From Prunella strophiata (lineage: Eukaryota > Chordata > Aves > Passeriformes > Prunellidae), in assembly GCA_036583965.1 (NCBI GenBank), contig JAZBQD010000030.1, forward strand, positions 57,847,551-57,911,550: 64,000 nucleotides of DNA, given 5' to 3'. Both the position numbers and the translations under genes were made by a program. Shown here piece by piece: positions 26,350-38,761 of this stretch (the first letter of the stretch is position 1; each line of letters opens with the position of its first letter). The notes below the pieces were generated by a model, which searched no databases, was not told where the DNA came from, and saw only the letters and a program-made list of their open reading frames with translations.

Positions 26350-29300
26350 GATGTGGGAATGATGAATATTTGCTGCTGAAACTGTATGAAATCCCCAGAA
26401 CTTTAAAAGCTCATGCAATCCTCAGTGGTCCAGAGCACTGTGTGAAACCTTGAAGGAATATCTGATGGAAGTTAAAGCAGTGTCTGTGTAATCCATGAGA
26501 GTTTTTGTGCTATGATCTTTTCCTAAACTCAATCCAAAAAGAATGTGAGAAATTCTCACTCCCAACCACAGAGCCTTCTTAAATTAGGCTGCAGAGAATT
26601 GTACTTCCAGCTCTCAAAGTCCCCCAGTATGCACTGTGGCAAAAGCAAGGGGCTGCAAAACTGTTCTCGCCAGAGGAACAGGCAGGCAAGGGTGGAGACC
26701 ATGGCTGAGGAGTGGGGACATACAAGCACTGTAGTTGCCTCTGCCAAGGAATAATTTCAGCCCCAGTTCCAACATAGGCAAGTGGGAACAAAATGCAAAG
26801 ATAAAAGTAGAAGGAGGGGTTGAAAGCGGCACCTACGTGGGAATCTTGGGGGCAGTCAAGAAAAGTAGTACACTAAGCAGAAATGAAAGTACAGCCTGGA
26901 TGGGGAAGACAAGGACCTTGAACACAACCAAAGGGATGGTAGGCAGTGAAAGAATTTTAATTGGGGAATTTCGTGGCCTGAGTTTCAGGAGATAAAACTG
27001 ACTTTCACAGCAGCATTCTGGAAGGATTTTAGGGGAACAAAGCAAATAGCCTGGCTTTTATTCATAACCGGCGCAATGGTTAAATGGAATTTTATGTACA
27101 TCTGTTATTCTTAGCTTTATAATGATTTTTTAAAAGACTTGGGGAGGGGTAAAAAGAGAGAAAGTTTCATCTGGGACTATGTGAAGTATATATTCTGAGG
27201 GACAGATGATTGCCTTTATAAGGTGATCATCAGAGCTAAAAATGTTCAAGATTTGAAAATGTTGTCCAGCACACAAATGAGGGCCCAAATAAACAAAGAA
27301 AGCTCAGCATGGAGGGTAATAAACTCCTTCCAAATTGTATCAGGTTCACAGTAGATCATGATCTTGTTTTACAAATCTAGTCCTGCCAGAAGTGCACAAT
27401 AAAATCTGGACCCACTTTGCTAAAGTAATTCTATTACTGTCAGCTCAAATAAACTTTTGAATTTATTTCCCTGAAAAGCTATACTTGGTGCATTTTTAAT
27501 ATAAATATATATATTAATTTTTACACTGTACTATTAATGGGTAGTCTACAAGTCAAGATAAAAAACTTCACTGCTTAAGACAATGCACACATTTGATAGT
27601 CTATAATGTTTATGAAATTAAGGCAATAGTGGAATTTAAAGTTAATAAACTGTCTTCAGATAGTTCACTGACTGAATCATACAGTTACTGTGTTAACACA
27701 TCCAGATAGTAAAGGACTTCTGATGTAACACATAGAACTTCCAAATTCATACATTCTACAGTCATGCTCATGTTTCAACCTAGAGCAACTTTACTGTAGA
27801 AGATTGGTTGAAATCAAAGGTATTTAAAAACTAAAGTTTGGTATTGTCTCAAAAGTGATAGTGTAATCATTCAGAAAAAAAATACATTAAAAAAGAGAGG
27901 ATCTGAACACATAAAAGGCATCTTGGTAAGTGTTACACTTCTATGCATTCAAAAGAGACAAAAATTAGCAAATATTATGTCTATTGCTGCCCTTGTTATA
28001 AAAATTACTGTCAGGCAGTCATTTTGAAAGTCAGCCTCTTTGAAAGCTTTCTGGAGGCTTTACATCTCATGTCTTGGTCTCTTACTTTGGGCTTGCTCTG
28101 ACAATGATTTATGATTTCATTTCAAAGCTCAAATATATTTTGAGCTTCTGAGGCATTAAAACAATTATAAAGAAGTAAGCAGTTAGTCACCAGTCTGTAT
28201 ATGGAGCAGTCAGGTTTGTATTTATTTGTATTATAAGAAAGAGATGCTTCTACAGCCAACACAACCAGGGTGAGTCTTTTTTCTTAGAGTCATCAGAAAT
28301 TTTTGAATTGTAAAACTAAATCTGGCAAACATTAAATTCAGATCCATTTGTTGGTGATATTCTTGCAATTGTGTCTGATCATAAAACAAGTTGGTAGCAA
28401 TTTAAAGATCATTCTTTTAAGTATATCAAGTACTTGAGGACTGACTTTTACTAAAGCCAGACATCAAGAATAAAATTTAAACTGGAGATTGGTGAAATCA
28501 GTTTTATCATCATCTACTCAGTGGGTGCAGTTCTGGAGAAGAAAGAGAAGATGGTCTGTAAGCACATATATTGGGGCTTGTCTACTGAGGATGTATCCAC
28601 ACTGGAATTTACTTTACATCTGGATCAATATAAGGCTTCAATACATGCTAGTTTCAAGTCAAACAGATAATTGTAAACCACTACATCTAGGAACATTTCC
28701 TTTCTGTTTTACTCCTATATTAAATACTCATCTGATGAACACAGAACTTTTTTAACTCTGAAAAGCACAAGTCAGTTTAAAATACCTGTGGATTAAGCAA
28801 GCTCTATTTGCCTTTCAATTGGCACAGAAGGTTAGAAAAACATTCACACAGGTCTTAGACAGCCAAGTATGGTACATGTACAGAACAAATGTACTGCTGG
28901 GTCTTCAGCTGCTTGTGGATCTTTTCACACACTTTCACTCCAGTTTGTTTCCTCTTTGCCAGAGATGGTTTCCAGGTACTCATAGGAGGGTAGCTGTGGG
29001 CATAGAGATAGAAAGCAAATTCAGCTTGCAGCAGCTACACAGTGTAGACACAGCTCAGATTGCAATGACGCATATTTTTGCAGTCATCACTGCATATGTT
29101 TTGCTGATCACTGTATCTGTGGGTCTCCCACAAGTAGCAGGAGTTTTCAACTACATCATCTCATTATAAAGTGCTCACTCCTCTAGACATGTGACAGAAT
29201 TTGAGAACACAAAGATTAAGAAAGTAGCTCAAGAGCACTAAACATCCTGAAGCTGTTAAGTTTCAGAATGGGATGAACAGTTTGGATTCTTCTCATACCT

Positions 29301-32300
29301 CCTCAAAATGGCATTGCATTGCCAGTTTGGTGGAATTCAGACATCTCTTCCCTGAAGAAGAATAATTTCCCTTTTCCTCTTACAATGACAGTAATAATTA
29401 TTTTAATATTAACAGAATAGGAGAGAAAGAGACCTGATCTGTGACAAAGATCCTCTTATGTTAGTCCTTCCACAGGAAGCTGTTCACTACCAATGTGACA
29501 CCATAATCTCTAATATATCCCATCACTATTGTTTGACACTTAGATCAGGTAAGTATAGCAGAATTCTTAGAAGGAGCTGAAGTGTTATCAACTTATTTCT
29601 TATCACATTAACAATAATAGTAATTCCTGAAAGATTATGTATATTACAGCCATTATTGGAGACAAGACACCCTCTTCTTAATGGAAAATTCTCAGTTTTG
29701 CATGCTACATACTCCCCCCCACCCATCATTAGACACCACTAACTGCTTCCCTTCCATATTTATTCTTCTTTCTTCTACATATAAACAAAACTCACTTCGT
29801 TTGTAAGAGAGAATTATCTCTCTTTTAATTGAGGTTTCCAGGGAAGCGAAGTGAGATAATTTAATTACACTCCAAATAGCTGCTCTATCTCAAACTGTTC
29901 AAATCTCTTCAAATCAAACCTCACATGATAGATGGAGTGCACATAATTTTACAAATGTGACTAAGTATATCATGTATAATACATAACTTTGACTAAATCT
30001 TGACAAATGAAATAAAACCTAAAAACTTTATAGCTCAGGTCTTCATATAGAGAGCCAAACACAACATTCATGTTCTCAGAAATAGGAGCAATATGCCAAG
30101 CAAAACACTGTATCAGGTACTTTGAGGACTAGGGGATGCACAAAAGTAACTCAGCTTCTTTTGGTTACTTCAGAAAAGGAGCCAGTCTGACAGAACAGAA
30201 ATTCTACTTTGCCAGAATTAGGCTGGTCAGACTTCTTTCAGGCAATCAGCAGGTATTTCTCCCTATCTGCATACTTACCTGCCCTCTATTAGCACACTGT
30301 CTGAGCATTGCACAAAATTTAATGAACTTGTCTAATGCAGATGTAGAACCTAAGATGCATTTCATCAGTGCAAGATTAGTGAGGTGAGGCTAAGAATGGT
30401 CCTAGGTGGAACATCAATGCTGAAGGGCTAGAGCTATATACAGAGGGCACAGAAGTTTAAAAATCTTGATCACTCATGATTACTCAAGCTCTCTTGGATT
30501 TTTCTCACTGAACTATAATGATTGTAAAGGGGAAGGAAGACAGAGTTGCATTCTAAGAAAATTATTTTTGTAATTAATTTAGCATGCAGCTCACCATGAA
30601 ACTGAAAGTTCAGCAACACTGGGACCACAGTCCTGTCTCTCATTTTGCAGTTGAACAGAAGAAGCCTATCTACATTACATGTTTATCTCATGCTACATGG
30701 GATATAAATTGACATTAAGTTCTGCTTGCAAAGGGACTATGATTAGCCACTGCAGGAAGGTAAGAAGATTGAGGAGACAGGCTGGAAAGACTGAACAAAT
30801 GTAATTTGAAAATAAAAGATCCTTCATGTGACAATTATAAATAAGAGTCTCCTAATGGTTGAATGGTTATGGAGCTTGGTGACCTCCAGGCTAGATTGCA
30901 GTGACATGTTGCACTTAAATACCTGCAACCATATAATTTTAGTGGATGCAGGTAAGTAGATCAGTATTTATGTGGACTAACAAAGGGTACTTCTGAATTC
31001 ATCCATCACTGAAAGGATGGAAATACGATGTAGGTCTTTGTTTCCATTTTCTTTAGTAGAAGCTTCTGAAGGCTGATGATATCCCACAGGGTGAGACACT
31101 GTATGGACATAGAGCAAAGACAGAAGACCTAAGGACTTTGCAGCAACATATAACAGTGGACAGTTTCACAAGCTACCTCTCAGAAGCATAAAGATAAATT
31201 ATTTCCTAAAGAGGGACCAAAGAAACCTTCCAGCCAAATGAAAAATGAGATGTGATGCTGAAAATGTGAAAGCTGAAAAGGCCTTTCCTGATCCTTCTCC
31301 TTTTTCAAATAAATTCTGTCAGATAATAAAGGTAAAAGATGGTAGATGCAGAAGATAACAACATCCAGAAAACAGTAGTAATTCATACTGGAGAAGGAAC
31401 AAGAACAATAACCTGAACTAGGATGCACTGATGAAACTGTCTCTGATAGACATGCTAAAATTAAGGAAAACTGAAGCAAATTAAATAGACATAGTGAACT
31501 TCATTTAGACAACCGAGAACAGAAAAAACACAATAGTTTGAAATTAGAGGTCATTTCAGGAGGCAAGAAAAAAGGAAAAAAGGTGTCAAGCCTGAAACAG
31601 AATGCAATTCAGGAGCTGTTAACAGACTACTCCAAAAAGTGATCACTAAAAGGGCAGAAGATTGTTTCTTGTAGTCTGCAATGGGTAGGATACCCAGAAA
31701 TACAGTTGTCAAAACCCATTACTGTCAGCTGGAAAATTTCTCTTTTTTTTGGGACAGGAAGACATTTTTTCACAGCTCTTGTAAAATGTTAACCTTCTAG
31801 AACCTCTTAACAGTAACATTTAAGTAGAAAAGGAAAAGGTCTGAAGAATAAAAGCAATGCAGAATTATTTAGACAGAGGTGAGACCCTTTAGATTTCTAT
31901 TTGCTTTTGCCAGTTTTTAGAGTTTTCATCTGTCACCTTTTACTTATTTTATAAAATTAGGAAGTGCTCACAAATGGCAAAAGAAAATGACTATCACACA
32001 AGAATGAAGCAACAATAAAGATATGTTTTGAGGTTTATTCCTTTTTCATAACTCCACCTAAAATGCACAAACAAAGGATTAAAACCCAAAGGTCTTGAAT
32101 CACTGTAAGCCAGCAATACTGCAAATCCAGAAGAAAGATACAGTCCCTATCAATTTTTTGCCTAGAGATGCACTGTGATGGGTCAGGAAGCAGAAGAAGG
32201 GAGAACTCAATCAAACTATTTGGAATAAAGTCACAGGCCCCATTATGCTCCCAAGTTTACAACAATAAGGAAGATTTTTCAAACCATTTCCTTTAGGTAA

Positions 32301-33940
32301 ACCTCTGAAGACATATTTTTATGGAAAGATTTCTTGCATTGAGTACTGCAAATGTAAATGAAGTGTAGATCAGACAAGGGGATGTGACAAATTAATTTTA
32401 GGTTCACATTACACTGGATCTCTGAAGCTTCAAGAATTTTACATGAAAACTTGACTGCAACATCAGCAGGTTATTTTATCTGGTTGATTTGCCATGTAGT
32501 TTTGAGGCACTTCCCTCAGCAGTCCATCAGACAAAGACAAGGTTATAAAATATACAAGAGGGATACCCCTGTGGTAGTCCTCACAGCAAAGGAGGGGGAA
32601 CAGTGGAACTTGATAAATAGTAAAGAACATGGCAGTAATATCTGTACTTTGCTTTGGAAACCTTTTCTGTAGGATGGTCAAAAATAAAAGCTAGTGAAAA
32701 AAAATTCATAATGAGCATTTCTCAGAGTATTTCTTGGGAAAACAGACGGGAATTTATGAAAAAGCAGACATGGATGTAGTGATTAAAATTACTAAGAATA
32801 AAAGCATTAAAAGCCTGAGAGAAAAAGATATGTTAAGAAATGGCACAAGTACAAAGAGCGAGTTCTTTGCAGTCTGGTTAATTGCTAATTTTTTGACAAC
32901 AGTACAGGAGAAACATGGTTTTTACCAGAGCACTCTTTTTGAAAGAAATAGGATTATATTTTATTACAACATATATCATGATATACCTCTGCAACAAAGA
33001 ATAGTGACCATGAATAACCTCATTAAGTTATTCTGCATTACTGTAAAAGACCTTAACAGTATAATGAAAAGGAGGGGGGAAATAGAAAGAACTTGTAAAG
33101 TTTCTAGCAGACATCAGGAGACACACTCCATAGTTGCAAGAACCATTATTCAGAGAAAATTGTTTTAATCAGGCTTCCTTCTCCTTGTACCTCTCTAAAA
33201 AGAAAGAATTTGGTGTAACTGTAGACAGACATAACTCACTTACAGGAGGAAAAATAATACAAAAAAAATAGTCTCAGTCTAACCTCAGATATTAATGCAG
33301 GTTCAGGCAATGCCTCAAGCCTGTACAGACTTTTGCAACAGTTTCAAATCTAGCAAATTCTGGAGCCAAAGCTTTCTCATTTGGCTTGTAAAGCAGAATT
33401 CTGCAGCATCTGGTGCAACTGTTGTTCTCCAGATGTCTACTTGCAGACTTGGGTGGGGTTCATCTGCCTGACTCTAGATATTTAGTAGTTAGATAATCTA
33501 AATTTTAAACTTAATAATGAAACCCTACCTTACCTCTTCAATCACTTTTTATTATCAATTAGAAGATAGTTGCAGTGGGCTACTTATCTCCTCTTGAAGT
33601 AGTTATGTAACATAGGCCAAGAGAGTATCTTAGATGTAGATTACTACAATTGACTTGTATACATTTAGGGCAAAAATGCCCCAACAGTCATTGTACCCAA
33701 TTAATTTTGACTATTTTCAGAATAAAAAGCTCTCAAAGTTCTGTACTTTTAAGCTTTTACTAACTTAATAATAAATTATTTCTAAATAATCCACAGGTTA
33801 GATTAATACAGACTCCTTTGTCTGATCTTTCTGCATTGGGGAAAAAAAAAAATCTGGCCTTGTTTTTGGCCTTTTTCTAGTCTTCTTTAATAAATAGTGA
33901 TTCAATAAATAGAATCTGCTGGTCCTATTTCCAGCAATTA
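26350..33940. other. AT-rich non-coding stretch
   Basis: No gene or mobile element could be supported. The area 26,540-27,050 is slightly richer in G+C, with frames of 60-90 codons on both strands and no family resemblance. Frames of 116 codons (28,819-29,169, plus) and 144 codons (32,734-33,168, plus; TTG-initiated) are the longest, but they have random-like composition and no supporting splice edges. Confidence 0.45.
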
Positions 33941-33944
33941 CATC

Positions 33945-33962
33945 TTTTTTTTTTTTTTTTTT
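33945..33962 (+). repeat. Poly-T tract, 18 bp
   Basis: An uninterrupted run of T. Confidence 0.9.
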
Positions 33963-34762
33963 CTTGTGAATTTTAAATAACTTTGATTTCTTCTTCCTCT
34001 CATCTATAAGGAAACAATCTATATTTATTTTCTTATAACTTCAAGCTGCCTAATATATAATTTGCTGGGGATGGTCTGTAAACTACCAACCCCAGAATGC
34101 TTTCCTACTTCTATGCCACATGTCTGTCCAAGTGAACTCTCAACTTTTGAATGTGTAAACTGGATAACTCCATTTTTGGCCATTCAATTTGCACTTGCAA
34201 ATGTCAATTTGCCTGTAGAAATGCAGTGTCTTAAAAATGGAATATTTACATCTACATATGTTCTGAAAATTTGCCTCAAGGCAGACAATTACATTAACCC
34301 AGAGCAAATTCTCCTTTCCTGAAAAGTAAAGAAAAGTTACCAAACATTCAGGTGAAAGGGACACTTCAGCTAAAGGTCAGGAAATCTAGCTGTAATTTTC
34401 CTCTAACTACTGCTTTAGATGTCAGCTTTAAATTCTAATTAAAGATTGAAGTAAAAGTATGAAATTGTAATAAGGAAGCTGTAGGGTACATTTTTCAGTG
34501 TTACATCATGTCCTCTGTTATTTCTAAAAGCAGAATATAATTTTTGAATACCTAACATAATTTGAGGATTTGGTTGTCCCACAGAGAGGAATATGAAGGT
34601 TCATGAAGAGTAACACTGAAGTTCACAGAGAGGAACATGGAAGTTCTGTGAACCACACCTGACTACTGGTATAAGGTATAAGATAAATCAGCATATTCCC
34701 TTATTTGGTTATATTTCTTCTGCAGTTTAATTTTTAAATCAGTTTTCAGAAATTTCAGAAAC

Positions 34763-34784
34763 TTTTTTTTTTTTTTTTTTTTTT
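34763..34784 (+). repeat. Poly-T tract, 22 bp
   Basis: An uninterrupted run of T. About 100 bp later an A/C-rich tract follows, so the pair could fold back. Confidence 0.9.
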
Positions 34785-34874
34785 GGTTATAGTTTGTTAT
34801 TTTTTTTCTCTGAAGGCCAAGAAATCTGATCTCAAAGTCCTGTTGAGATGTTTCTACTTTCATGCTGGCTAGTA

Positions 34875-34919
34875 AACAAAACAAAAAACAAAAAACAAAA
34901 AAAAACCAAAAAAAAAACC

Positions 34920-34950
<31 letters not shown>

Positions 34951-34952
34951 AA
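34875..34952 (+). repeat. A-rich low complexity with CAAA units
   Basis: Runs of A broken by single or paired C, including (CAAA)n at 34,925-34,940. The lysine-, asparagine- and phenylalanine-rich frames here are artefacts of composition. Confidence 0.9.
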
Positions 34953-35959
34953 CCTCACTCTATGCTAAGAAAACTAATTACAAAATTTAGCTGGCATTTC
35001 AGCATTTGCATACATGCTGTCCAAGCCTGATTAATACTGACCACTTCTTCCAAGGCACATGAAGATTGTTTAATATTCTTTCAATTGGACTTTTGATTTG
35101 TGACTTTTGTCCAGGCACCTGTGGACTTTGTAGAAATTCAGTCTACATTCTCCAATTCATCAAGTCCTGAAATATGTTATATAGCATAATGGCAGAGAAG
35201 TTGCATCACTAAACATTTCTATGTAGAAACCTTTGTTCTTCCTTTGCCACCCACCTTTGTCATACAGCTAAATTATTGCTTTCCAAATATTCAAGGACAG
35301 GTACTATGCACCCAAATTCCCAACCACTATGGCAGTTTTTAAATGATGCTTAAACAGTTTGCAGCTTCTTAAACTCATCCATCATGCCAAGAGAGATACA
35401 TTGTCATACTCATTTTCAATATCCTTAATGCATTTAGTTTCCTTCTTGAAAACTGAAGAATGAGTTTACTTGACCACATCATTCTCTGAGTGCAAATACA
35501 ACTCCTGATTGCATTCTGTCTCAGAAGCAAAATGGGGTTTCTTAAGCCATACAATCCTCTATTTTGAATTACTTCAGTCTTGAAGTATTTAATATTGTTC
35601 CAATCATACTAACAACTGGGCATTATTTTCTGACTAGGAGATTATATTTTTGACTTTCCCCAGGTGAACCTGGGCAAAGAATATGTCTTCTTGATATTCT
35701 ACTTTGATGCACTGAAATCAGCACAAAATTGTCTTGATACAAAGTTCAATTTATGCTGTCAAAGTTAGGCATTTTTTCCTTGTTATCTGACCAGTACAGG
35801 ATTAGGTCTCTTTTTGGCCTCATTTCACCTCTTTCTTTGTGATTTATTTGGACCCCTCATGAAGTATTTGGCACTCCTTCAAAGAGGCAAAAAAGCCCTG
35901 TAGGATGTTGACAGACTATCTATTCTCTTAGGCTATGAGTTACTTTCATCCCCATCTGA

Positions 35960-35984
35960 TTTTTTTTTTTTTTTTTTTTTTTTT
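35960..35984 (+). repeat. Poly-T tract, 25 bp
   Basis: An uninterrupted run of T. On the minus strand it is a poly-A directly after the coding-like frame at 35,985-36,260. Confidence 0.95.
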
Positions 35985-36260
35985 GCCACCAAAAATTATT
36001 TTCCTGAACACAAAACATTCTGTTGCAAGAGTTTTGCTGATATTCACTGCAGGTATTTCAAAGTACTCAGTGCTGGCTTCTTCACAATGATTTTCAAGGC
36101 CCTGTAACCAGATTGCATGTCCTGCTTGTGCCTGGAGCTGAACAACTAGACTTTTTTCCTTTAAAGTATCATAGTTTGTAGTTGTTCCTCTGCCTGAAAT
36201 TTTGATTGTTTTGTGCTTTTTATTATTCCACTGGCCAATCACCACAGCTTTTCCTCTTTA
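35985..36260 (-). pseudogene. Coding-like minus-strand frame ending in poly-A
   Basis: The minus strand stays open for about 90 codons from a stop near 36,262 down to a 25-base A tract. The translation has mixed, protein-like composition, for example VVQLQAQAGHAIWLQ and EEASTEYFEIPAVN, unlike the K/N/F-rich frames nearby. A CTTCTAAAG acceptor-like edge lies at its 5' side, but no good donor precedes the A tract. A coding-like frame running into poly-A is the shape of a truncated retrocopy. It could instead be a real exon or a chance frame. I do not recognise the protein, and the frame has no sensible start or stop of its own. Confidence 0.3.
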
Positions 36261-36349
36261 GAAGGCATAATTTTGTAACTTCTAGGGATTCAGATGCCTA
36301 AATATTAAGAAATAAGAGTAAATGGTTCTTGCCAAAGAGTCAATACAGA

Positions 36350-37280
36350 AAACAACATTCTGGTCAACCTCATTTTCAGCCTAGGGAAAATCATGGAGTA
36401 TATTTGTGAGCACATGAAAGTAACTGGGAACACTCAGCAAGGATTTACAAAAGGTCTGTCTGATAAAATGCATGAATTTTTAAATGAATAGAATATGGAT
36501 TTCATTCATGTTGACTTTAGCAGGGTTTTAAACACTATTTGCCCACATCAAAATTGAGACTTTGTAGTTGGAATGGATATTCAACTAGGTGGGTAAAAAA
36601 CTGATTAGATTAAAATTGATTAGAAGCTGGGCTATCCATGGAGGGCAGTAACAAGTGGAATATTGTAAGAGTCTACCTCTAGACCTTTTGTACATATCAT
36701 CTTCACTGGACATGACAGAGGAGACAATGTGGTGGAGTCTTCAATCTTGGTACCAAACCATGGAGAGCAAGCTGATATATTTGACAGCAGGAGGGACATT
36801 TGAAAGGACCTAGACAAACTATGGGATGAGTGGGCTGATAATAACCTCCTGAGGTTAAACAAAACAAATGCAAAGTCACATATTCAGGAAGTAATAACTC
36901 TTGCTGGAACACAGTTTTCCTTGTTCAGCCTTGGGAAGATGGCTTTGGAGCAGATATAACAGCTCTTCTTCCATACACATGGGTAGGATTTTCAGAACAC
37001 AAAGACAGGCTCTTCACAGTGCTGTGTGATGAGAGCCAAGAGACAAGTTGAAAGAAAAAGTGTTCCCACTGGATGTAAAGGAAAACCTTTTCACCCCGAG
37101 GAGAGCCCAGTCATGGAGCAGGTTGTTCAGAGGTTGAGCAATCTCCACCCTTGGATATTTTTAAGACTTAAATGAAGAGCCACATGATCAGATTTCACAG
37201 ATGACCCTTCTTTGAACAGCAGATTTGAATAGAGAACTCCTGAGGTCCGTTCCAATCTAAATTATCCTATGATCCTATGA
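36350..37280 (+). mobile_element. CR1 LINE fragment
   Basis: AACATTCTGGTCAACCTCATTTTC, AAAATCATGGAG, GGATTTACAAAAGGTCTGTCTGA, GTTGACTTTAGCAGGGTTTT, and AGAGTCTACCTCTAGACC follow the reverse-transcriptase region of CR1 in order. The end is GAGGTCCGTTCCAATCTAAATTATCCTATGATCCTATGA at 37,280. It is a more divergent subfamily than the copies at 4 and 18 kb. Many frameshifts and small deletions make it non-coding. Confidence 0.88.
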
Positions 37281-37289
37281 AGACCCCAC

Positions 37290-37954
37290 CTTCTCTAAAG
37301 GTGCCAAGTTTCTCAGTTCTCTTCAACTTTTTTTTCAGTTGTTTCTTTATTCTATTCCCTAAACCAGGGCAATTCCTAATACATGTTCAGGGGTACTGGC
37401 AGCTTGGTCCTGAATAAATTATTCCAACTTCCTGACATCTTCTCATGGAAAATAATCAGCTGTAATCATGCTTTAACATAAAAGATCAAATTTTAGGTCT
37501 TGAATGGACTTTGTGCCAACAGAACTGAAAAAGCATTTCAGATGACTGACAAAATAAACTAACAAAAAAATCTTGGGTCATGTGTCTAAACTTGTAGGGC
37601 TATTTAGATGTTGTAGGCTTCCCCAGATGGCATCTTACTATGCTCCAGACATGCACAGCTCCTCAACAATCCTGTCTGCTGGTTCTAAGCCTTAGATACC
37701 CTATACTACTCACCTGTGTTTACTCAAATAATTAAAACTGTAGTTCTTATGAATGACAGCTGGATCTTAGACATCTTTTTATACATTTGAACACCTGCAT
37801 CTATTCATTAAATTGAGGTGCCTCTAAGTGAAGTTTAATCACAGAATTTTCAGTGGATCAAGGTCTCATTATGGCAGTAGTCATAAAGTCAAGTCAAATC
37901 CCAAATATCTAAAAGCTTTTTGTATAGCAAATATTCTTTAAGATGGATTTTTCT

Positions 37955-38003
<49 letters not shown>

Positions 38004-38755
38004 GTTTAAATGAATGAGGAGGAAAGAATGAGACTTGCTGTGCATCTTCAGAGCCTTATACTATATTTTTTCAGTACTATGGGAATTTTTTCCTAAGGCT
38101 ATGTTTGCACACAGTATGGGGCACATGCAGAGAGCCTGCACCTGTCATCTAAATTGCTTTCAAAGCCCAAGTGAACACTAGGCTATGTGGAAGTAGTAGT
38201 TCAATGCAGTGAGAGCTTTGGGTAATACATTGACACTATAAATCACCTTGAATCTGCAGCCAGCATAGCTCCCTTTCTGTGATGTAAGTAGCAGAACAGA
38301 AAAGGGGAAAACAGATGTTTTCTGAGATGTTACTGATGTTCATGTCAACAACAACAAAAACCACAGGATTTTAAAAAAATGTACAGTGAAAGATTTTAAA
38401 TGAATTTTTATGTGCAAAAGCCAGATATGGAAATGAAAAAAAAGAAGCCTCTCTGGATGAAAAAAACACAGAATTTAGAGTCGATACTGTGGTCCATGTG
38501 CTGTGTAATTCAATAAGGTGGATTAGAAATTATTTAAATATTGTTAAAATAACTAAGAGGATTTTCATGCACATTTGAATCACAAGGTCAAAATTATCTG
38601 CTAGCATTACCAGATGATATTGACATGCTTAAATGAATCCAGAGGAGAGCCACCAAAAATGAATTAGTAAAAAAAAGTACAAGAAGAGGTAAAGAAAATC
38701 AGGTTTCATACACACAATCACAGAAAATCAATGTTTGTTCAACTTTATGCACTCT
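37290..38755. other. AT-rich non-coding stretch with long poly-T
   Basis: No gene was recognised. It contains the 43-bp T tract at 37,958-38,000. A 35-bp segment near 38,633 resembles part of CR1 but is too short to assign. Confidence 0.5.
37958..38000 (+). repeat. Poly-T tract, 43 bp
   Basis: The longest homopolymer in the window, uninterrupted in the sequence given. Confidence 0.95.
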
Positions 38756-38761
38756 CAGTCT

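Noticed and set aside
28819..29169. 116-codon plus-strand frame
   Set aside because: No homology recognised, no splice borders, and composition close to random for the local base content.
32734..33168. 144-codon plus-strand frame
   Set aside because: TTG start, K/I/N-rich random-like composition, no splice or family evidence.
38633..38667. Short CR1-like stretch (ATCCAGAGGAGAGCCACCA)
   Set aside because: Only about 35 bp of resemblance, not enough to call an element.
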